Shown here in pieces: positions 1 through 5,866 of a stretch of 5,914 nucleotides of DNA. Each line of letters starts with the position of its first letter. Position 1 is the stretch's first letter. A model generated the notes under the pieces. The model did not search any database. It had not been told where the DNA came from and worked only from the letters and a program-made list of their open reading frames with translations. This DNA is from Oscillospiraceae bacterium (GTDB lineage: Bacteria > Bacillota > Clostridia > Oscillospirales > Oscillospiraceae), in the NCBI GenBank assembly GCA_016296045.1, contig JAEDKB010000107.1:1-5914 (forward strand). Direction: 5' to 3'. The translations under genes and the position numbers were made by a program.

Positions 1-2
1 CA

Positions 3-161
3 CTGTGTACGGCAGCGACCTCCGATGCGCTGGAACGAACGGCCGCAGTCGGTGGTTTTGATTCCGAGGAAACGGAGCTGATTGAGGGCGGCGAGGAAGC
101 ATATGAGCTGCGCTTTAAGTCCTTTGAATGGCTGCAAGCGCTGTTGGACTGGATTTCATAA
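3..161 (+). CDS. 3' end of an unidentified protein (partial, C-terminal 52 residues)
   Basis: An open frame enters from the left edge and ends at TAA 159-161, giving 52 residues with no internal stop. The tail is acidic in the middle (several Glu around residues 21-33 of the fragment) and ends in an aromatic, amphipathic stretch, FKSFEWLQALLDWIS. I do not recognise the family. The closing pattern of an alternating strand followed by a Trp-containing helix is loosely like the C-terminus of WYL-domain regulators, but that is only a resemblance. That it is coding is supported by the unbroken frame, by coding-like codon use, and by an intrinsic terminator beginning at the stop codon. The start and most of the protein lie outside the window. 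Confidence 0.6.
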   Translation: MCTAATSDALERTAAVGGFDSEETELIEGGEEAYELRFKSFEWLQALLDWIS

Positions 162-191
162 AAGGGGCTGTAAAGAAACAGCCCCTTTTAT
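158..191 (+). terminator. Intrinsic terminator of the upstream gene
   Basis: A perfect 13-bp stem (158-170 with 179-191) closes an 8-base loop, TAAAGAAA. The GC-rich core is GGGGCTG/CAGCCCC and the right arm runs straight into TTTTAT. The left arm includes the stop codon of the upstream gene, so transcription should end immediately after that gene. The flanking A-tract on the left means the same stem could also stop transcription arriving from the other strand. Confidence 0.85.
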
Positions 192-205
192 ATTGTGAAA
201 ATGAC

Positions 206-235
206 TTGCCAAGTTGCTGCCAAGTATGTTATACT
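206..235 (+). promoter_or_regulatory. Predicted sigma-A promoter of the femX-like gene
   Basis: A -35 like TTGCCA (206-211), an 18-base spacer and a -10 TATACT (230-235), preceded by the extended -10 dinucleotide TG at 227-228. It lies just after the upstream terminator and about 48 bases before the ATG, predicting a leader of roughly 40 bases. No operator-like dyad is evident around it. Confidence 0.6.
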
Positions 236-282
236 TACAAAACTGAATCTGATTCCGACACGGTTGGAAGAAAGGAACCAAT

Positions 283-1308
283 ATGATCGAGTATGTTGAT
301 CTTGCCCACGCGCAGGAGTTGGATCAATTTGTGATGTCCCATCCGAATCACCACTTTATGCAGACCTCGGCATGGGGACGGGTAAAAACGGACTGGGGCT
401 GGCACGGCATAATTTGCCGTGACGAAACCGGGAAAATTATCGGCTCCATGGCGCTGCTCCGGCACAATGTACATTTCTTTAAAACCTGTATGCTCTATGC
501 GCCGCGTGGTCCGATCTGTGACTATACCGATTTCCGTACGCTCCGTGAGCTGACGGAGGGAGCAAAAGAACTTGCCAAAAGGTGCGGCGCATATCTTCTT
601 CGTTTGGATCCGCGAATTGATGAAACCGACACCGCTTTTGCTGACGGTATGCGAAAGCTGGGCTACAGCATTGATGCTGCTTCGGATTTTTCCTTATTCC
701 AGCCGCGTATGTGCTATGTAACGGATATGGAGGGACTAACGCCGGAGACGCTTGAGACGATCTATCATAAGACGGCAAGAACACATCTGCATCGCGCACA
801 GAAAAACAACGTGACGGTTCGACTCGGCACGGTGGATGATCTGCCCCGTTTTTGTGAGATGATGGAGCAGACGGCGCAGAAAAATGATTTTGAAGCAAGA
901 AGTCAATCGTACTTCCGCAGCTTCCTGACCGGTTTGGGCGATATGGCAAGGCTCTATATTGCCGAAAGCGACGGCAAGGCGATTGCCGCCTCCGTTTCCG
1001 TCATAGAAGGCGACCGCGGATATTTCATGTACGGCTGTTCTGACCGCGAATACCTCAAGCTCTGCCCGAATGAGCTTTTGCAGTGGCAGATGCAGTGCGA
1101 TGCGCTTCGGGCAGGCTGCCGCTGGTTTGATTTTCGCGGCGTAGAGGGTCATCCGGTGGAGGATAATCCGAAATACGGTCTGCATCGTTATAAACAGGGC
1201 TTTGGCGCAGATTTCCGCGCCTATGTCGGTCAGTTGGATATCATTACCCGTCCGCTTCTCAAAAAAATGATCGATATTACTTTCAAATTAAAAAGTAAAA
1301 TCGGATAA
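283..1308 (+). CDS. FemABX-family aminoacyltransferase (FemX-like, lipid II/peptidoglycan cross-bridge)
   Basis: 341 residues. FemABX enzymes use aminoacyl-tRNA to add the amino acids of the peptide cross-bridge to a peptidoglycan precursor, at the cytoplasmic side of the membrane. Family features visible: the N-terminal block FMQTSAWGRVK (25-35), MLYAPRGPICD (70-80) closing the first GNAT-like domain, the basic helix KTARTHLHRAQKNNVTVR (163-180) opening the second, then YFMYGCSDREY (247-257), NELLQWQM (263-270), WFDFRGVEG (281-289) and HRYKQGFGADF (301-311). The length is close to the short FemX of Weissella viridescens (about 335), and no coiled-coil insertion of the FemA/FemB type is seen. 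There is no signal peptide or membrane segment. The ATG at 283 follows AAAGGA (271-276) by 6 bases. It has its own promoter and a terminator downstream, so it is probably monocistronic. The family call is firm. The amino acid added and the position in the bridge cannot be read from sequence, so no symbol is given. Confidence 0.9.
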   Translation: MIEYVDLAHAQELDQFVMSHPNHHFMQTSAWGRVKTDWGWHGIICRDETGKIIGSMALLRHNVHFFKTCMLYAPRGPICDYTDFRTLRELTEGAKELAKRCGAYLLRLDPRIDETDTAFADGMRKLGYSIDAASDFSLFQPRMCYVTDMEGLTPETLETIYHKTARTHLHRAQKNNVTVRLGTVDDLPRFCEMMEQTAQKNDFEARSQSYFRSFLTGLGDMARLYIAESDGKAIAASVSVIEGDRGYFMYGCSDREYLKLCPNELLQWQMQCDALRAGCRWFDFRGVEGHPVEDNPKYGLHRYKQGFGADFRAYVGQLDIITRPLLKKMIDITFKLKSKIG

Positions 1309-1312
1309 GTCT

Positions 1313-1345
1313 CTGAAAATGCTTCCGCGTTGCGGAAGCATTCAG
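1313..1345 (+). repeat. Hairpin module, copy 1 (terminator-like without a T-tract)
   Basis: An 11-bp perfect stem, AATGCTTCCGC (1318-1328) with its complement at 1332-1342, closes a GTT loop. A further CTG/CAG pairing (1313-1315 with 1343-1345) sits beyond a two-A bulge. It begins 5 bases after the femX-like stop codon. On the + strand it is followed by CAGCTCC rather than a T-run, so it is not a convincing terminator alone. Read on the other strand the stem is followed by TTTTCAG. The first 30 bases match copy 2 (1493-1522) at 28 of 30 positions. Confidence 0.85.
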
Positions 1346-1362
1346 CTCCGGATTCCTGCCAT

Positions 1363-1441
1363 GTCATCCTGAGCGAAAGCGAAGGATCTTCGCATTTTCG
1401 ATGGAGATAAGATTCTTCGTCACTGCGTTCCTCAGAATGAA
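1363..1441. repeat. Imperfect palindromic intergenic element (MITE/REP-like)
   Basis: The left arm GTCATCCTGAG (1363-1373) is complementary to CTCAGAATGAA (1431-1441) apart from two positions. The inner arm CGAAGGATCTT (1380-1390) pairs with AAGATTCTTCG (1409-1419) with one G-U. The unpaired part between arms differs in sequence (GCGAAAG on the left, TCACTGCGTTC on the right). A local palindrome GCGAAG-GAT-CTTCGC (1379-1393) sits in the left half. The termini, of the type GTCATcCTGAGCGAAaGCGAAG, resemble a dispersed palindromic repeat that I recall from intergenic regions of gut Clostridia and other bacteria. Nothing inside is long enough to encode a transposase. Copy number elsewhere in the genome cannot be judged here. 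Confidence 0.65.
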
Positions 1442-1492
1442 AAAAGGAGAGGGCATTACGATAGTTTGACGGTTTGGGGCTTCATTGACAGC

Positions 1493-1531
1493 CTGAAAAT
1501 GCTTCCGCTTTGCGGAAGTATTTTGTTTTTT
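1493..1531 (+). terminator. Intrinsic terminator (hairpin module, copy 2)
   Basis: A 13-bp stem, AAAATGCTTCCGC (1496-1508) with 1512-1524, has one G-U pair (1501/1519) and a TTT loop. It is followed by the T-rich run TTTTGTTTTTT (1521-1531, its first Ts also forming the stem base). This is a textbook Rho-independent terminator, oriented to stop read-through from the femX-like gene before the hyd promoter. Its first 30 bases (1493-1522) are the second copy of the module at 1313-1342. Confidence 0.88.
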
Positions 1532-1586
1532 AGAAGGCGGTATATCAAAATATATATAATTGTTATGAAATATTCGTATGAAAGGC

Positions 1587-1615
1587 TTTACAAAAAATGA
1601 AGAAAATGATATGAT
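1587..1615 (+). promoter_or_regulatory. Predicted sigma-A promoter of the hydCBA operon
   Basis: TTTACA (1587-1592), a 17-base spacer and TATGAT (1610-1615), each hexamer one mismatch from consensus. Transcription would start near 1622, giving a leader of about 40 bases that ends in the AGGAGG site of hydC. The AT-rich stretch just upstream (about 1541-1580) could act as an UP element. TATAAT at 1555-1560 is a second -10-like hexamer, but its best -35 (TTTAGA, 1529-1534) is 20 bases away. I found no full Rex operator: TTGTTA occurs at 1560-1565 without a matching inverted half-site. Confidence 0.7.
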
Positions 1616-1650
1616 TCTGTCAGACTATAGGGACTTGGATACCCTGCTAC

Positions 1651-1656
1651 AGGAGG
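1651..1656 (+). promoter_or_regulatory. Ribosome-binding site that fixes the hydC start
   Basis: AGGAGG lies 5 bases before ATG 1662. The alternative in-frame ATG at 1578 has no purine-rich site and would place the promoter inside the coding region, so 1662 is preferred. Confidence 0.88.
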
Positions 1657-1661
1657 ATAAC

Positions 1662-2156
1662 ATGGCTTGTAAAAAACAAGGCGTTCCGTTTCGCGGAACA
1701 GAAGAACAAAAAGCAAAGCTAATGGCAGTCATTGCTGAGCTGAAATCGCAGCCTGGCTGTCTGATGCCCATTATGCAGCATGCACAGGACATCTACGGCT
1801 ATCTGCCTATTGAAGTTCAGACGATGATCTCTGACGCGACCGGCGAACCGTTGGAAAAAATCTACGGTATCGCAACATTTTATGCACAGTTCGCGCTGCA
1901 GCCCAAGGGTCAGTACAGAATTTCTGTCTGCCTCGGCACTGCCTGCTATGTTAAGGGATCTCAGGCGGTTTATGATAAGATTTCCGAGCTGCTCGGCATT
2001 GGGGAAGGCGAGTGTACGCCGGATGGTAAGTTCTCTCTGGATTCCTGCCGCTGCGTCGGTGCCTGCGGTCTGGCTCCGGTCATGATGGTCAACGACGATG
2101 TTTACGGTCGCCTGACGCCGGACATGGTCAAGGATATCCTTGACAAGTATGAATAA
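1662..2156 (+). CDS. hydC: Trimeric [FeFe]-hydrogenase subunit HydC (NuoE-like, [2Fe-2S] thioredoxin-fold)
   Basis: 164 residues, the usual size for NuoE/HydC proteins of Clostridia. It is the small electron-transfer subunit of the soluble NAD-linked [FeFe]-hydrogenase and binds one [2Fe-2S] cluster next to the flavin subunit HydB. An N-terminal helical part (about 13-60) holds MPIMQHAQDIYGYLP (35-49), typical of the family, followed by KIYGIATFYAQF (66-77). The thioredoxin-like domain carries the cluster ligands C90-x4-C95 and C131-x3-C135 in SVCLGTAC and CRCVGACGLAP; the downstream VYGRLTPDMV (147-156) is also typical. C118 and C129 are additional cysteines, not expected ligands. The start at 1662 rather than 1578 is chosen because of AGGAGG at 1651-1656, the promoter at 1587-1615, and because homologues as I recall them begin MAC-K-K-like. 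It is the first gene of the operon, 13 bases ahead of hydB. The family is certain; the symbol follows the Thermotoga convention. Confidence 0.93.
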   Translation: MACKKQGVPFRGTEEQKAKLMAVIAELKSQPGCLMPIMQHAQDIYGYLPIEVQTMISDATGEPLEKIYGIATFYAQFALQPKGQYRISVCLGTACYVKGSQAVYDKISELLGIGEGECTPDGKFSLDSCRCVGACGLAPVMMVNDDVYGRLTPDMVKDILDKYE

Positions 2157-2162
2157 GGAGGG
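2155..2162 (+). promoter_or_regulatory. Ribosome-binding site that fixes the hydB start
   Basis: AAGGAGGG overlaps the hydC stop codon and lies 7 bases before ATG 2170. An in-frame ATG at 2140 would overlap hydC by 17 bases and place this strong site inside the coding region, so it is rejected as the start. Confidence 0.87.
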
Positions 2163-2169
2163 AAATTCA

Positions 2170-4077
2170 ATGCCGAATATCACGATTCAAGAATTAGAAG
2201 CGATCCGAGACAGAATGTCCTCCCATGTTCATTTCCGTTCGGAAGAAATGATTGGAAAAATGGATGACAACTACCGTATACATATCTGTGTTTGCGGCGG
2301 TACGGGCTGTACCTCCTCCGGCAGCGAAAAGCTCATTGAGAAGCTGGAAAAAGAGCTTGCTGCAAACAACCTGACCGACGAGGTTCAAATCATCAAGACC
2401 GGCTGCTTCGGTCTGTGCGCACTCGGTCCCATTATGATCGTCCATCCCGAAGGCTGCTTCTATTCCCGTGTAACGGAAGAAATGATTCCGCAGATCGTCA
2501 AGCAGCACCTGAAAGAGGGCAAGCCTGTCACCGAGTTCCTGTTTGACGAAACGGTTACCGAAAACGGCATCAAGGGCTACGATGAAACCCGTTTCTACTC
2601 CAAGCAGAGACGTGTTGCGCTGCGCAACTGCGGCCGCATCAGCCCCGAAGATATCGATGAATACATTGGAACGGACGGCTATCTTGCCTTAAAGAAAGTC
2701 CTGACCGAAATGAAGCCGGAAGATGTTATCCAGACACTTCTGGATGCCGGCATCAGGGGCAGAGGCGGCGCAGGTTTCCCGACCGGCCTGAAATGGAAAT
2801 TTGCCAGAGCGTACGACGACGATCAGAAGTATGTCTGCTGTAACGCGGACGAGGGCGATCCTGGCGCATTTATGGATCGTTCCGTTTTGGAAGGCGATCC
2901 GCATGTGGTTCTGGAAGCAATGGCCATTGCCGGCTATACCATCGGCGCGACGCAGGGCTATATTTATGTCCGTGCAGAGTATCCGATTGCGGTCAAGCGC
3001 CTGCAGATTGCGATCGATCAGGCACGCGCATACGGTCTGCTTGGCGATAACATTCTGGGTACCGGTTTTAAGTTTGACATCGATCTTCGCCTGGGTGCAG
3101 GTGCATTTGTCTGCGGCGAAGAAACCGCTCTGATGACATCCATCGAGGGCAAGCGCGGCGAACCGAGACCCCGTCCTCCGTTCCCGGCAGAAAAGGGTCT
3201 GTTCCAGAAACCCTCCATTCTCAACAATGTTGAAACATGGGCAAACATTCCGCAGATCATCCTCAACGGTGCACAGTGGTTTGCCTCCATGGGCACGGAA
3301 AAGTCCAAGGGCACCAAGGTCTTTGCACTTGGCGGCAAGATTCAGAATACCGGCCTTGTTGAAATTCCCATGGGCACCACTTTGCGTGAAGTCATTGAAG
3401 AAATCGGCGGCGGCATCCCCAATGGCAAGAAATTCAAGGCGGCGCAGACCGGCGGCCCCTCCGGCGGCTGTATCCCCGCAAGCCTGATCGACACGCCGAT
3501 GGACTATGACAGCCTGCTGGCAATCGGCTCCATGATGGGCTCCGGCGGACTGATTGTTATGGATGAAGACAACTGCATGGTCGATATTGCGAAGTTCTTC
3601 CTGCAATTTACCGTGGATGAATCCTGCGGCAAGTGTACGCCGTGCCGTATCGGCACCAAGCGCCTGCTGGAAATCCTTGACAAGATTACCGAGGGCAAGG
3701 GCACTCTGGAGGATCTGGACAAGCTCGAGGAGCTGTGCAACTACATCAAGGCAAACGCTCTGTGCGGCCTCGGACAGACGGCTCCGAACCCCGTTCTTTC
3801 CACGCTGCGCTATTTCCGTGATGAGTATGTCGCTCATGTCGTCGAAAAGCGCTGCCCGGCAGGTGTCTGCAAGGGTCTGCTGAAGTTCGAGGTCGATCAG
3901 GATAAGTGCATTGGCTGCGGACTTTGCATGAGAAACTGCCCTGCAAACGCAATCGAGCGCACCGACTATATTGCTCCGGGTCATAAGCTGGCTTCTGTCA
4001 AGATCAATCCGGATAAGTGCGTCAAGTGCGGCGTCTGCATGGACAACTGTAAGTTCAAGGCCATCGGCAAGAAGTAA
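2170..4077 (+). CDS. hydB: Trimeric [FeFe]-hydrogenase subunit HydB (NuoF-like, FMN- and NAD(H)-binding)
   Basis: 635 residues, the standard length and architecture of HydB/HndC. It exchanges electrons between NAD(H) and the complex through FMN. Domains in order: an N-terminal thioredoxin-like [2Fe-2S] domain (about 35-120) with C42-x4-C47 and C79-x3-C83; the NuoF FMN/NADH domain with GRGGAGFPTGLKWK (197-210), NADEGDPGAFMDR (225-237) and GAGAFVCGEETAL (309-321); an SLBB segment (about 345-430); an iron-sulfur domain with C486-x2-C489-x2-C492 and distal C532; and a C-terminal two-[4Fe-4S] ferredoxin domain (C580/C583/C586/C590 and C617/C620/C623/C627). H556, C562 and C567 form a further possible metal site between the last two domains. 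No cluster ligand appears to be missing. The start is set by AAGGAGGG 7 bases before ATG 2170. Gaps of 13 bases on either side imply co-transcription with hydC and hydA. The C-terminal ferredoxin domain distinguishes it from the plain NuoF of complex I. Confidence 0.95.
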   Translation: MPNITIQELEAIRDRMSSHVHFRSEEMIGKMDDNYRIHICVCGGTGCTSSGSEKLIEKLEKELAANNLTDEVQIIKTGCFGLCALGPIMIVHPEGCFYSRVTEEMIPQIVKQHLKEGKPVTEFLFDETVTENGIKGYDETRFYSKQRRVALRNCGRISPEDIDEYIGTDGYLALKKVLTEMKPEDVIQTLLDAGIRGRGGAGFPTGLKWKFARAYDDDQKYVCCNADEGDPGAFMDRSVLEGDPHVVLEAMAIAGYTIGATQGYIYVRAEYPIAVKRLQIAIDQARAYGLLGDNILGTGFKFDIDLRLGAGAFVCGEETALMTSIEGKRGEPRPRPPFPAEKGLFQKPSILNNVETWANIPQIILNGAQWFASMGTEKSKGTKVFALGGKIQNTGLVEIPMGTTLREVIEEIGGGIPNGKKFKAAQTGGPSGGCIPASLIDTPMDYDSLLAIGSMMGSGGLIVMDEDNCMVDIAKFFLQFTVDESCGKCTPCRIGTKRLLEILDKITEGKGTLEDLDKLEELCNYIKANALCGLGQTAPNPVLSTLRYFRDEYVAHVVEKRCPAGVCKGLLKFEVDQDKCIGCGLCMRNCPANAIERTDYIAPGHKLASVKINPDKCVKCGVCMDNCKFKAIGKK

Positions 4078-4083
4078 GGAGGT
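4076..4083 (+). promoter_or_regulatory. Ribosome-binding site that fixes the hydA start
   Basis: AAGGAGGT overlaps the hydB stop codon and lies 7 bases before ATG 4091. The frame stays open upstream to 3971, but that part overlaps hydB and encodes no recognisable family sequence. Confidence 0.88.
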
Positions 4084-4090
4084 ACAGATC

Positions 4091-5860
4091 ATGGAAGAAT
4101 ATACTGTAATTATTGACGGCATCAAAGTGACTGCTCCCAAAGGCACCACAATTCTGGAAGCAGCCAGAATGGCCGGCATCCATATCCCCACGCTCTGCTA
4201 CCTGAAGGATATCAACGCCATCGGTGCCTGCCGTATGTGCGTGGTTGAAGTCAAAGGCGCTCGCGGCCTGTGTGCGGCCTGTGTCTATCCGATTTCCGGC
4301 CCGGGGCGTGACGGCTCCCTGATGGAAGTTACGACCAACAGTCCCCGCGTGATTGAGTATCGTAAAAAGACGCTCCAGCTCATTCTTTCCGATCACAACC
4401 GCAGCTGCCTGTCCTGTATTCGCAGCGGCGAGTGCGAGCTGCAGGAGCTTTGCCGCCGGTATGGTGTAGACAATGAGGGCGAATTTGACGGCGCAAAATC
4501 CGAAAGCGAAATTGATGATTCCGCTGCGCATATGATTCGTGATAACTCCAAGTGTATTCTCTGCCGTCGCTGCGTAGCGGCTTGCGAGAAGACACAGGGC
4601 ATCGGCGTAATCGGTGCCAACAACCGCGGCTTTAAGACCAATATCGGCTGTGCGTTTGAAATGGATCTTGCGCAGACGAGTTGCGTTTCCTGCGGCCAGT
4701 GTATTGCGGTTTGCCCGACCGGCGCTCTGCAAGAGAAAGAGAACATTGACGATGTATTTGCGGCGCTCAGCGATCCGACAAAGATCGTCCTTGTCCAGAC
4801 CGCTCCGGCAGTCCGTGCGGCCCGTGGCGAAGCTTTCGGCATGCCCATCGGTACCGATGTGGAGGGGAAAATGGCAGCGGCACTGCGCCGCCTGGGCTTT
4901 GATAAGGTGTTTGATACCAACTTTGGCGCCGATCTGACCATTATGGAAGAGGCAAACGAGTTTGTTGACCGTGTAAAGAACGGCGGCAAGCTGCCGATGA
5001 TTACTTCCTGCAGCCCCGGCTGGGTCAAATACTGTGAGCATTATTATCCCGAATTCACTGAAAATCTTTCCTCCTGCAAGAGTCCTCAGCAGATGTTCGG
5101 TGCGATTGCAAAGAGCTACTGGGCAGAAAAGGAAGGCATTGATCCGAAAAATATCGTGATGGTTTCTGTTATGCCCTGCACTGCCAAGAAGTTCGAGATC
5201 GGAAGACCCGATCAGGACGCAAACGGTATGCCCGATGTTGATATTGCCATTACCACCCGCGAGCTTGCCCGCATGATTAAACGTGCCGGCATCTTGTTCA
5301 ACGAGCTGCCGGACGAAGAGTTTGACCGTCCTCTGGGTCTGGGTACGGGTGCTGCCGTTATCTTCGGCGCAACCGGCGGCGTTATGGAAGCTGCTCTGCG
5401 TACCGCAGTGGAAACCCTGACCGGCGAAGAACTCAAAGCACTTGACTTTGCGGAGGTTCGCGGCGTGGAAGGCGTGAAGGAAGCGACCTATGAGGTTGCA
5501 GGTCTGAAGGTCAACGTTGCGGTTGCCAGCGGCCTGTCCAATGCGGCAAAGGTGCTCGAAATGGTCAAGTCCGGCGAAAAGGACTATCATTTCATCGAGA
5601 TCATGGCTTGTCCCGGCGGCTGTGTCAACGGCGGCGGTCAGCCCCAGCAGCATGCCTCCGTACGCAACTTTGTCGATCTGCGCGCAGAGCGTGCAAAGGT
5701 GCTGTACAATATTGACAGTGCAAATACTATCCGCAAGTCTCATGAGAATCCGGCAATTGTTGAGCTGTATGACAATTACCTCGGCAAACCCGGCTCTGAA
5801 AAGGCACATCATCTGCTGCATACAACTTATATCAAGCGCAGCGTCAATCAGAAATTCTGA
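4091..5860 (+). CDS. hydA: Trimeric [FeFe]-hydrogenase catalytic subunit HydA
   Basis: 589 residues. It catalyses reversible H2 formation at the H-cluster, fed by electrons from HydBC and, in bifurcating relatives, ferredoxin; cytoplasmic, with no signal peptide. Domains: plant-type [2Fe-2S] (C36, C47, C50, C64); His-Cys3 [4Fe-4S] (H102, C106, C109, C115); two-[4Fe-4S] ferredoxin (C155/C158/C161/C165 and C198/C201/C204/C208); the H-cluster domain (about 225-520); and a fused small-subunit-like tail ending near HLLHTTYIKR. H-cluster motifs are L1 TSCSPGW (305-311), L2 MPCTAKKFE (361-369) and L3 MACPGGCVNGGGQP (505-518). Aligned without gaps to my recollection of C. pasteurianum CpI, its proton-path residues C299, E279, S319 and E282 are C307, E287, S327 and E290, and ligands C355, C499 and C503 are C363, C507 and C511. 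Ligand C300 aligns with S308, while an extra C329 is present in SSCKSP. Maturases HydE, HydF and HydG are not in the window. The start is set by AAGGAGGT before ATG 4091. Confidence 0.96.
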   Translation: MEEYTVIIDGIKVTAPKGTTILEAARMAGIHIPTLCYLKDINAIGACRMCVVEVKGARGLCAACVYPISGPGRDGSLMEVTTNSPRVIEYRKKTLQLILSDHNRSCLSCIRSGECELQELCRRYGVDNEGEFDGAKSESEIDDSAAHMIRDNSKCILCRRCVAACEKTQGIGVIGANNRGFKTNIGCAFEMDLAQTSCVSCGQCIAVCPTGALQEKENIDDVFAALSDPTKIVLVQTAPAVRAARGEAFGMPIGTDVEGKMAAALRRLGFDKVFDTNFGADLTIMEEANEFVDRVKNGGKLPMITSCSPGWVKYCEHYYPEFTENLSSCKSPQQMFGAIAKSYWAEKEGIDPKNIVMVSVMPCTAKKFEIGRPDQDANGMPDVDIAITTRELARMIKRAGILFNELPDEEFDRPLGLGTGAAVIFGATGGVMEAALRTAVETLTGEELKALDFAEVRGVEGVKEATYEVAGLKVNVAVASGLSNAAKVLEMVKSGEKDYHFIEIMACPGGCVNGGGQPQQHASVRNFVDLRAERAKVLYNIDSANTIRKSHENPAIVELYDNYLGKPGSEKAHHLLHTTYIKRSVNQKF

Positions 5861-5866
5861 TACTAA

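Larger units (their letters stand above)
1309..1661. other. 353-base gene-free region between the femX-like gene and hydC
   Basis: No credible gene lies here. Short frames starting at ATG 1319 (17 codons) and ATG 1401 (22 codons) lack ribosome-binding sites and overlap the repeats. In order, the region holds hairpin copy 1, the palindromic element, an unexplained stretch (about 1442-1492), hairpin copy 2 with its T-tract, an AT-rich block (about 1541-1580, including TATATATAAT), the hyd promoter (1587-1615) and a leader of about 40 bases. An upstream in-frame ATG at 1578 falls inside this regulatory DNA and is not taken as a start. Confidence 0.8.

Noticed and set aside
1485..1490. Perfect TTGACA hexamer as a -35 element
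   Set aside because: No -10-like hexamer at 16-19 bases downstream; that stretch is the terminator hairpin.
1313..1522. Two-copy repeat as a CRISPR array
   Set aside because: Only two copies, a 150-base spacing that contains its own palindrome, and the repeats are terminator-like hairpins; no cas gene is present.
1560..1577. Possible Rex (NADH-sensing repressor) operator upstream of hydC
   Set aside because: The left half resembles TTGTTA, but the right half TATTCGT does not match TTAACAA. Rex control of hydrogenase genes is known in Clostridia, yet this site alone does not support it.
1629..1645. Small hairpin AGGG/CCCT in the hydC leader as a riboswitch or attenuator
   Set aside because: Only four base pairs in a leader of about 40 bases, too small for any known riboswitch and without a T-tract.
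1578..1661. N-terminal extension of HydC starting at ATG 1578
   Set aside because: No ribosome-binding site upstream, contains the best promoter in the region, and is not part of the family sequence.
2140..2169. N-terminal extension of HydB starting at ATG 2140
   Set aside because: It overlaps hydC and would bury the AAGGAGGG site that is correctly spaced for ATG 2170.
3971..4090. 40-codon N-terminal extension of HydA inside hydB
   Set aside because: It overlaps the hydB ferredoxin coding sequence in another frame and lacks family sequence; ATG 4091 has an ideal ribosome-binding site.
2689..4191. 500-codon open frame on the minus strand opposite hydB and the start of hydA
   Set aside because: It spans two confidently identified + strand genes and their junction, and its translation matches no family I know. 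It is a shadow of biased codon use.
4055..5821. 588-codon open frame on the minus strand opposite hydA
   Set aside because: It mirrors the codon bias of hydA, has no ribosome-binding site or recognisable domain, and the + strand protein carries every expected [FeFe]-hydrogenase motif.
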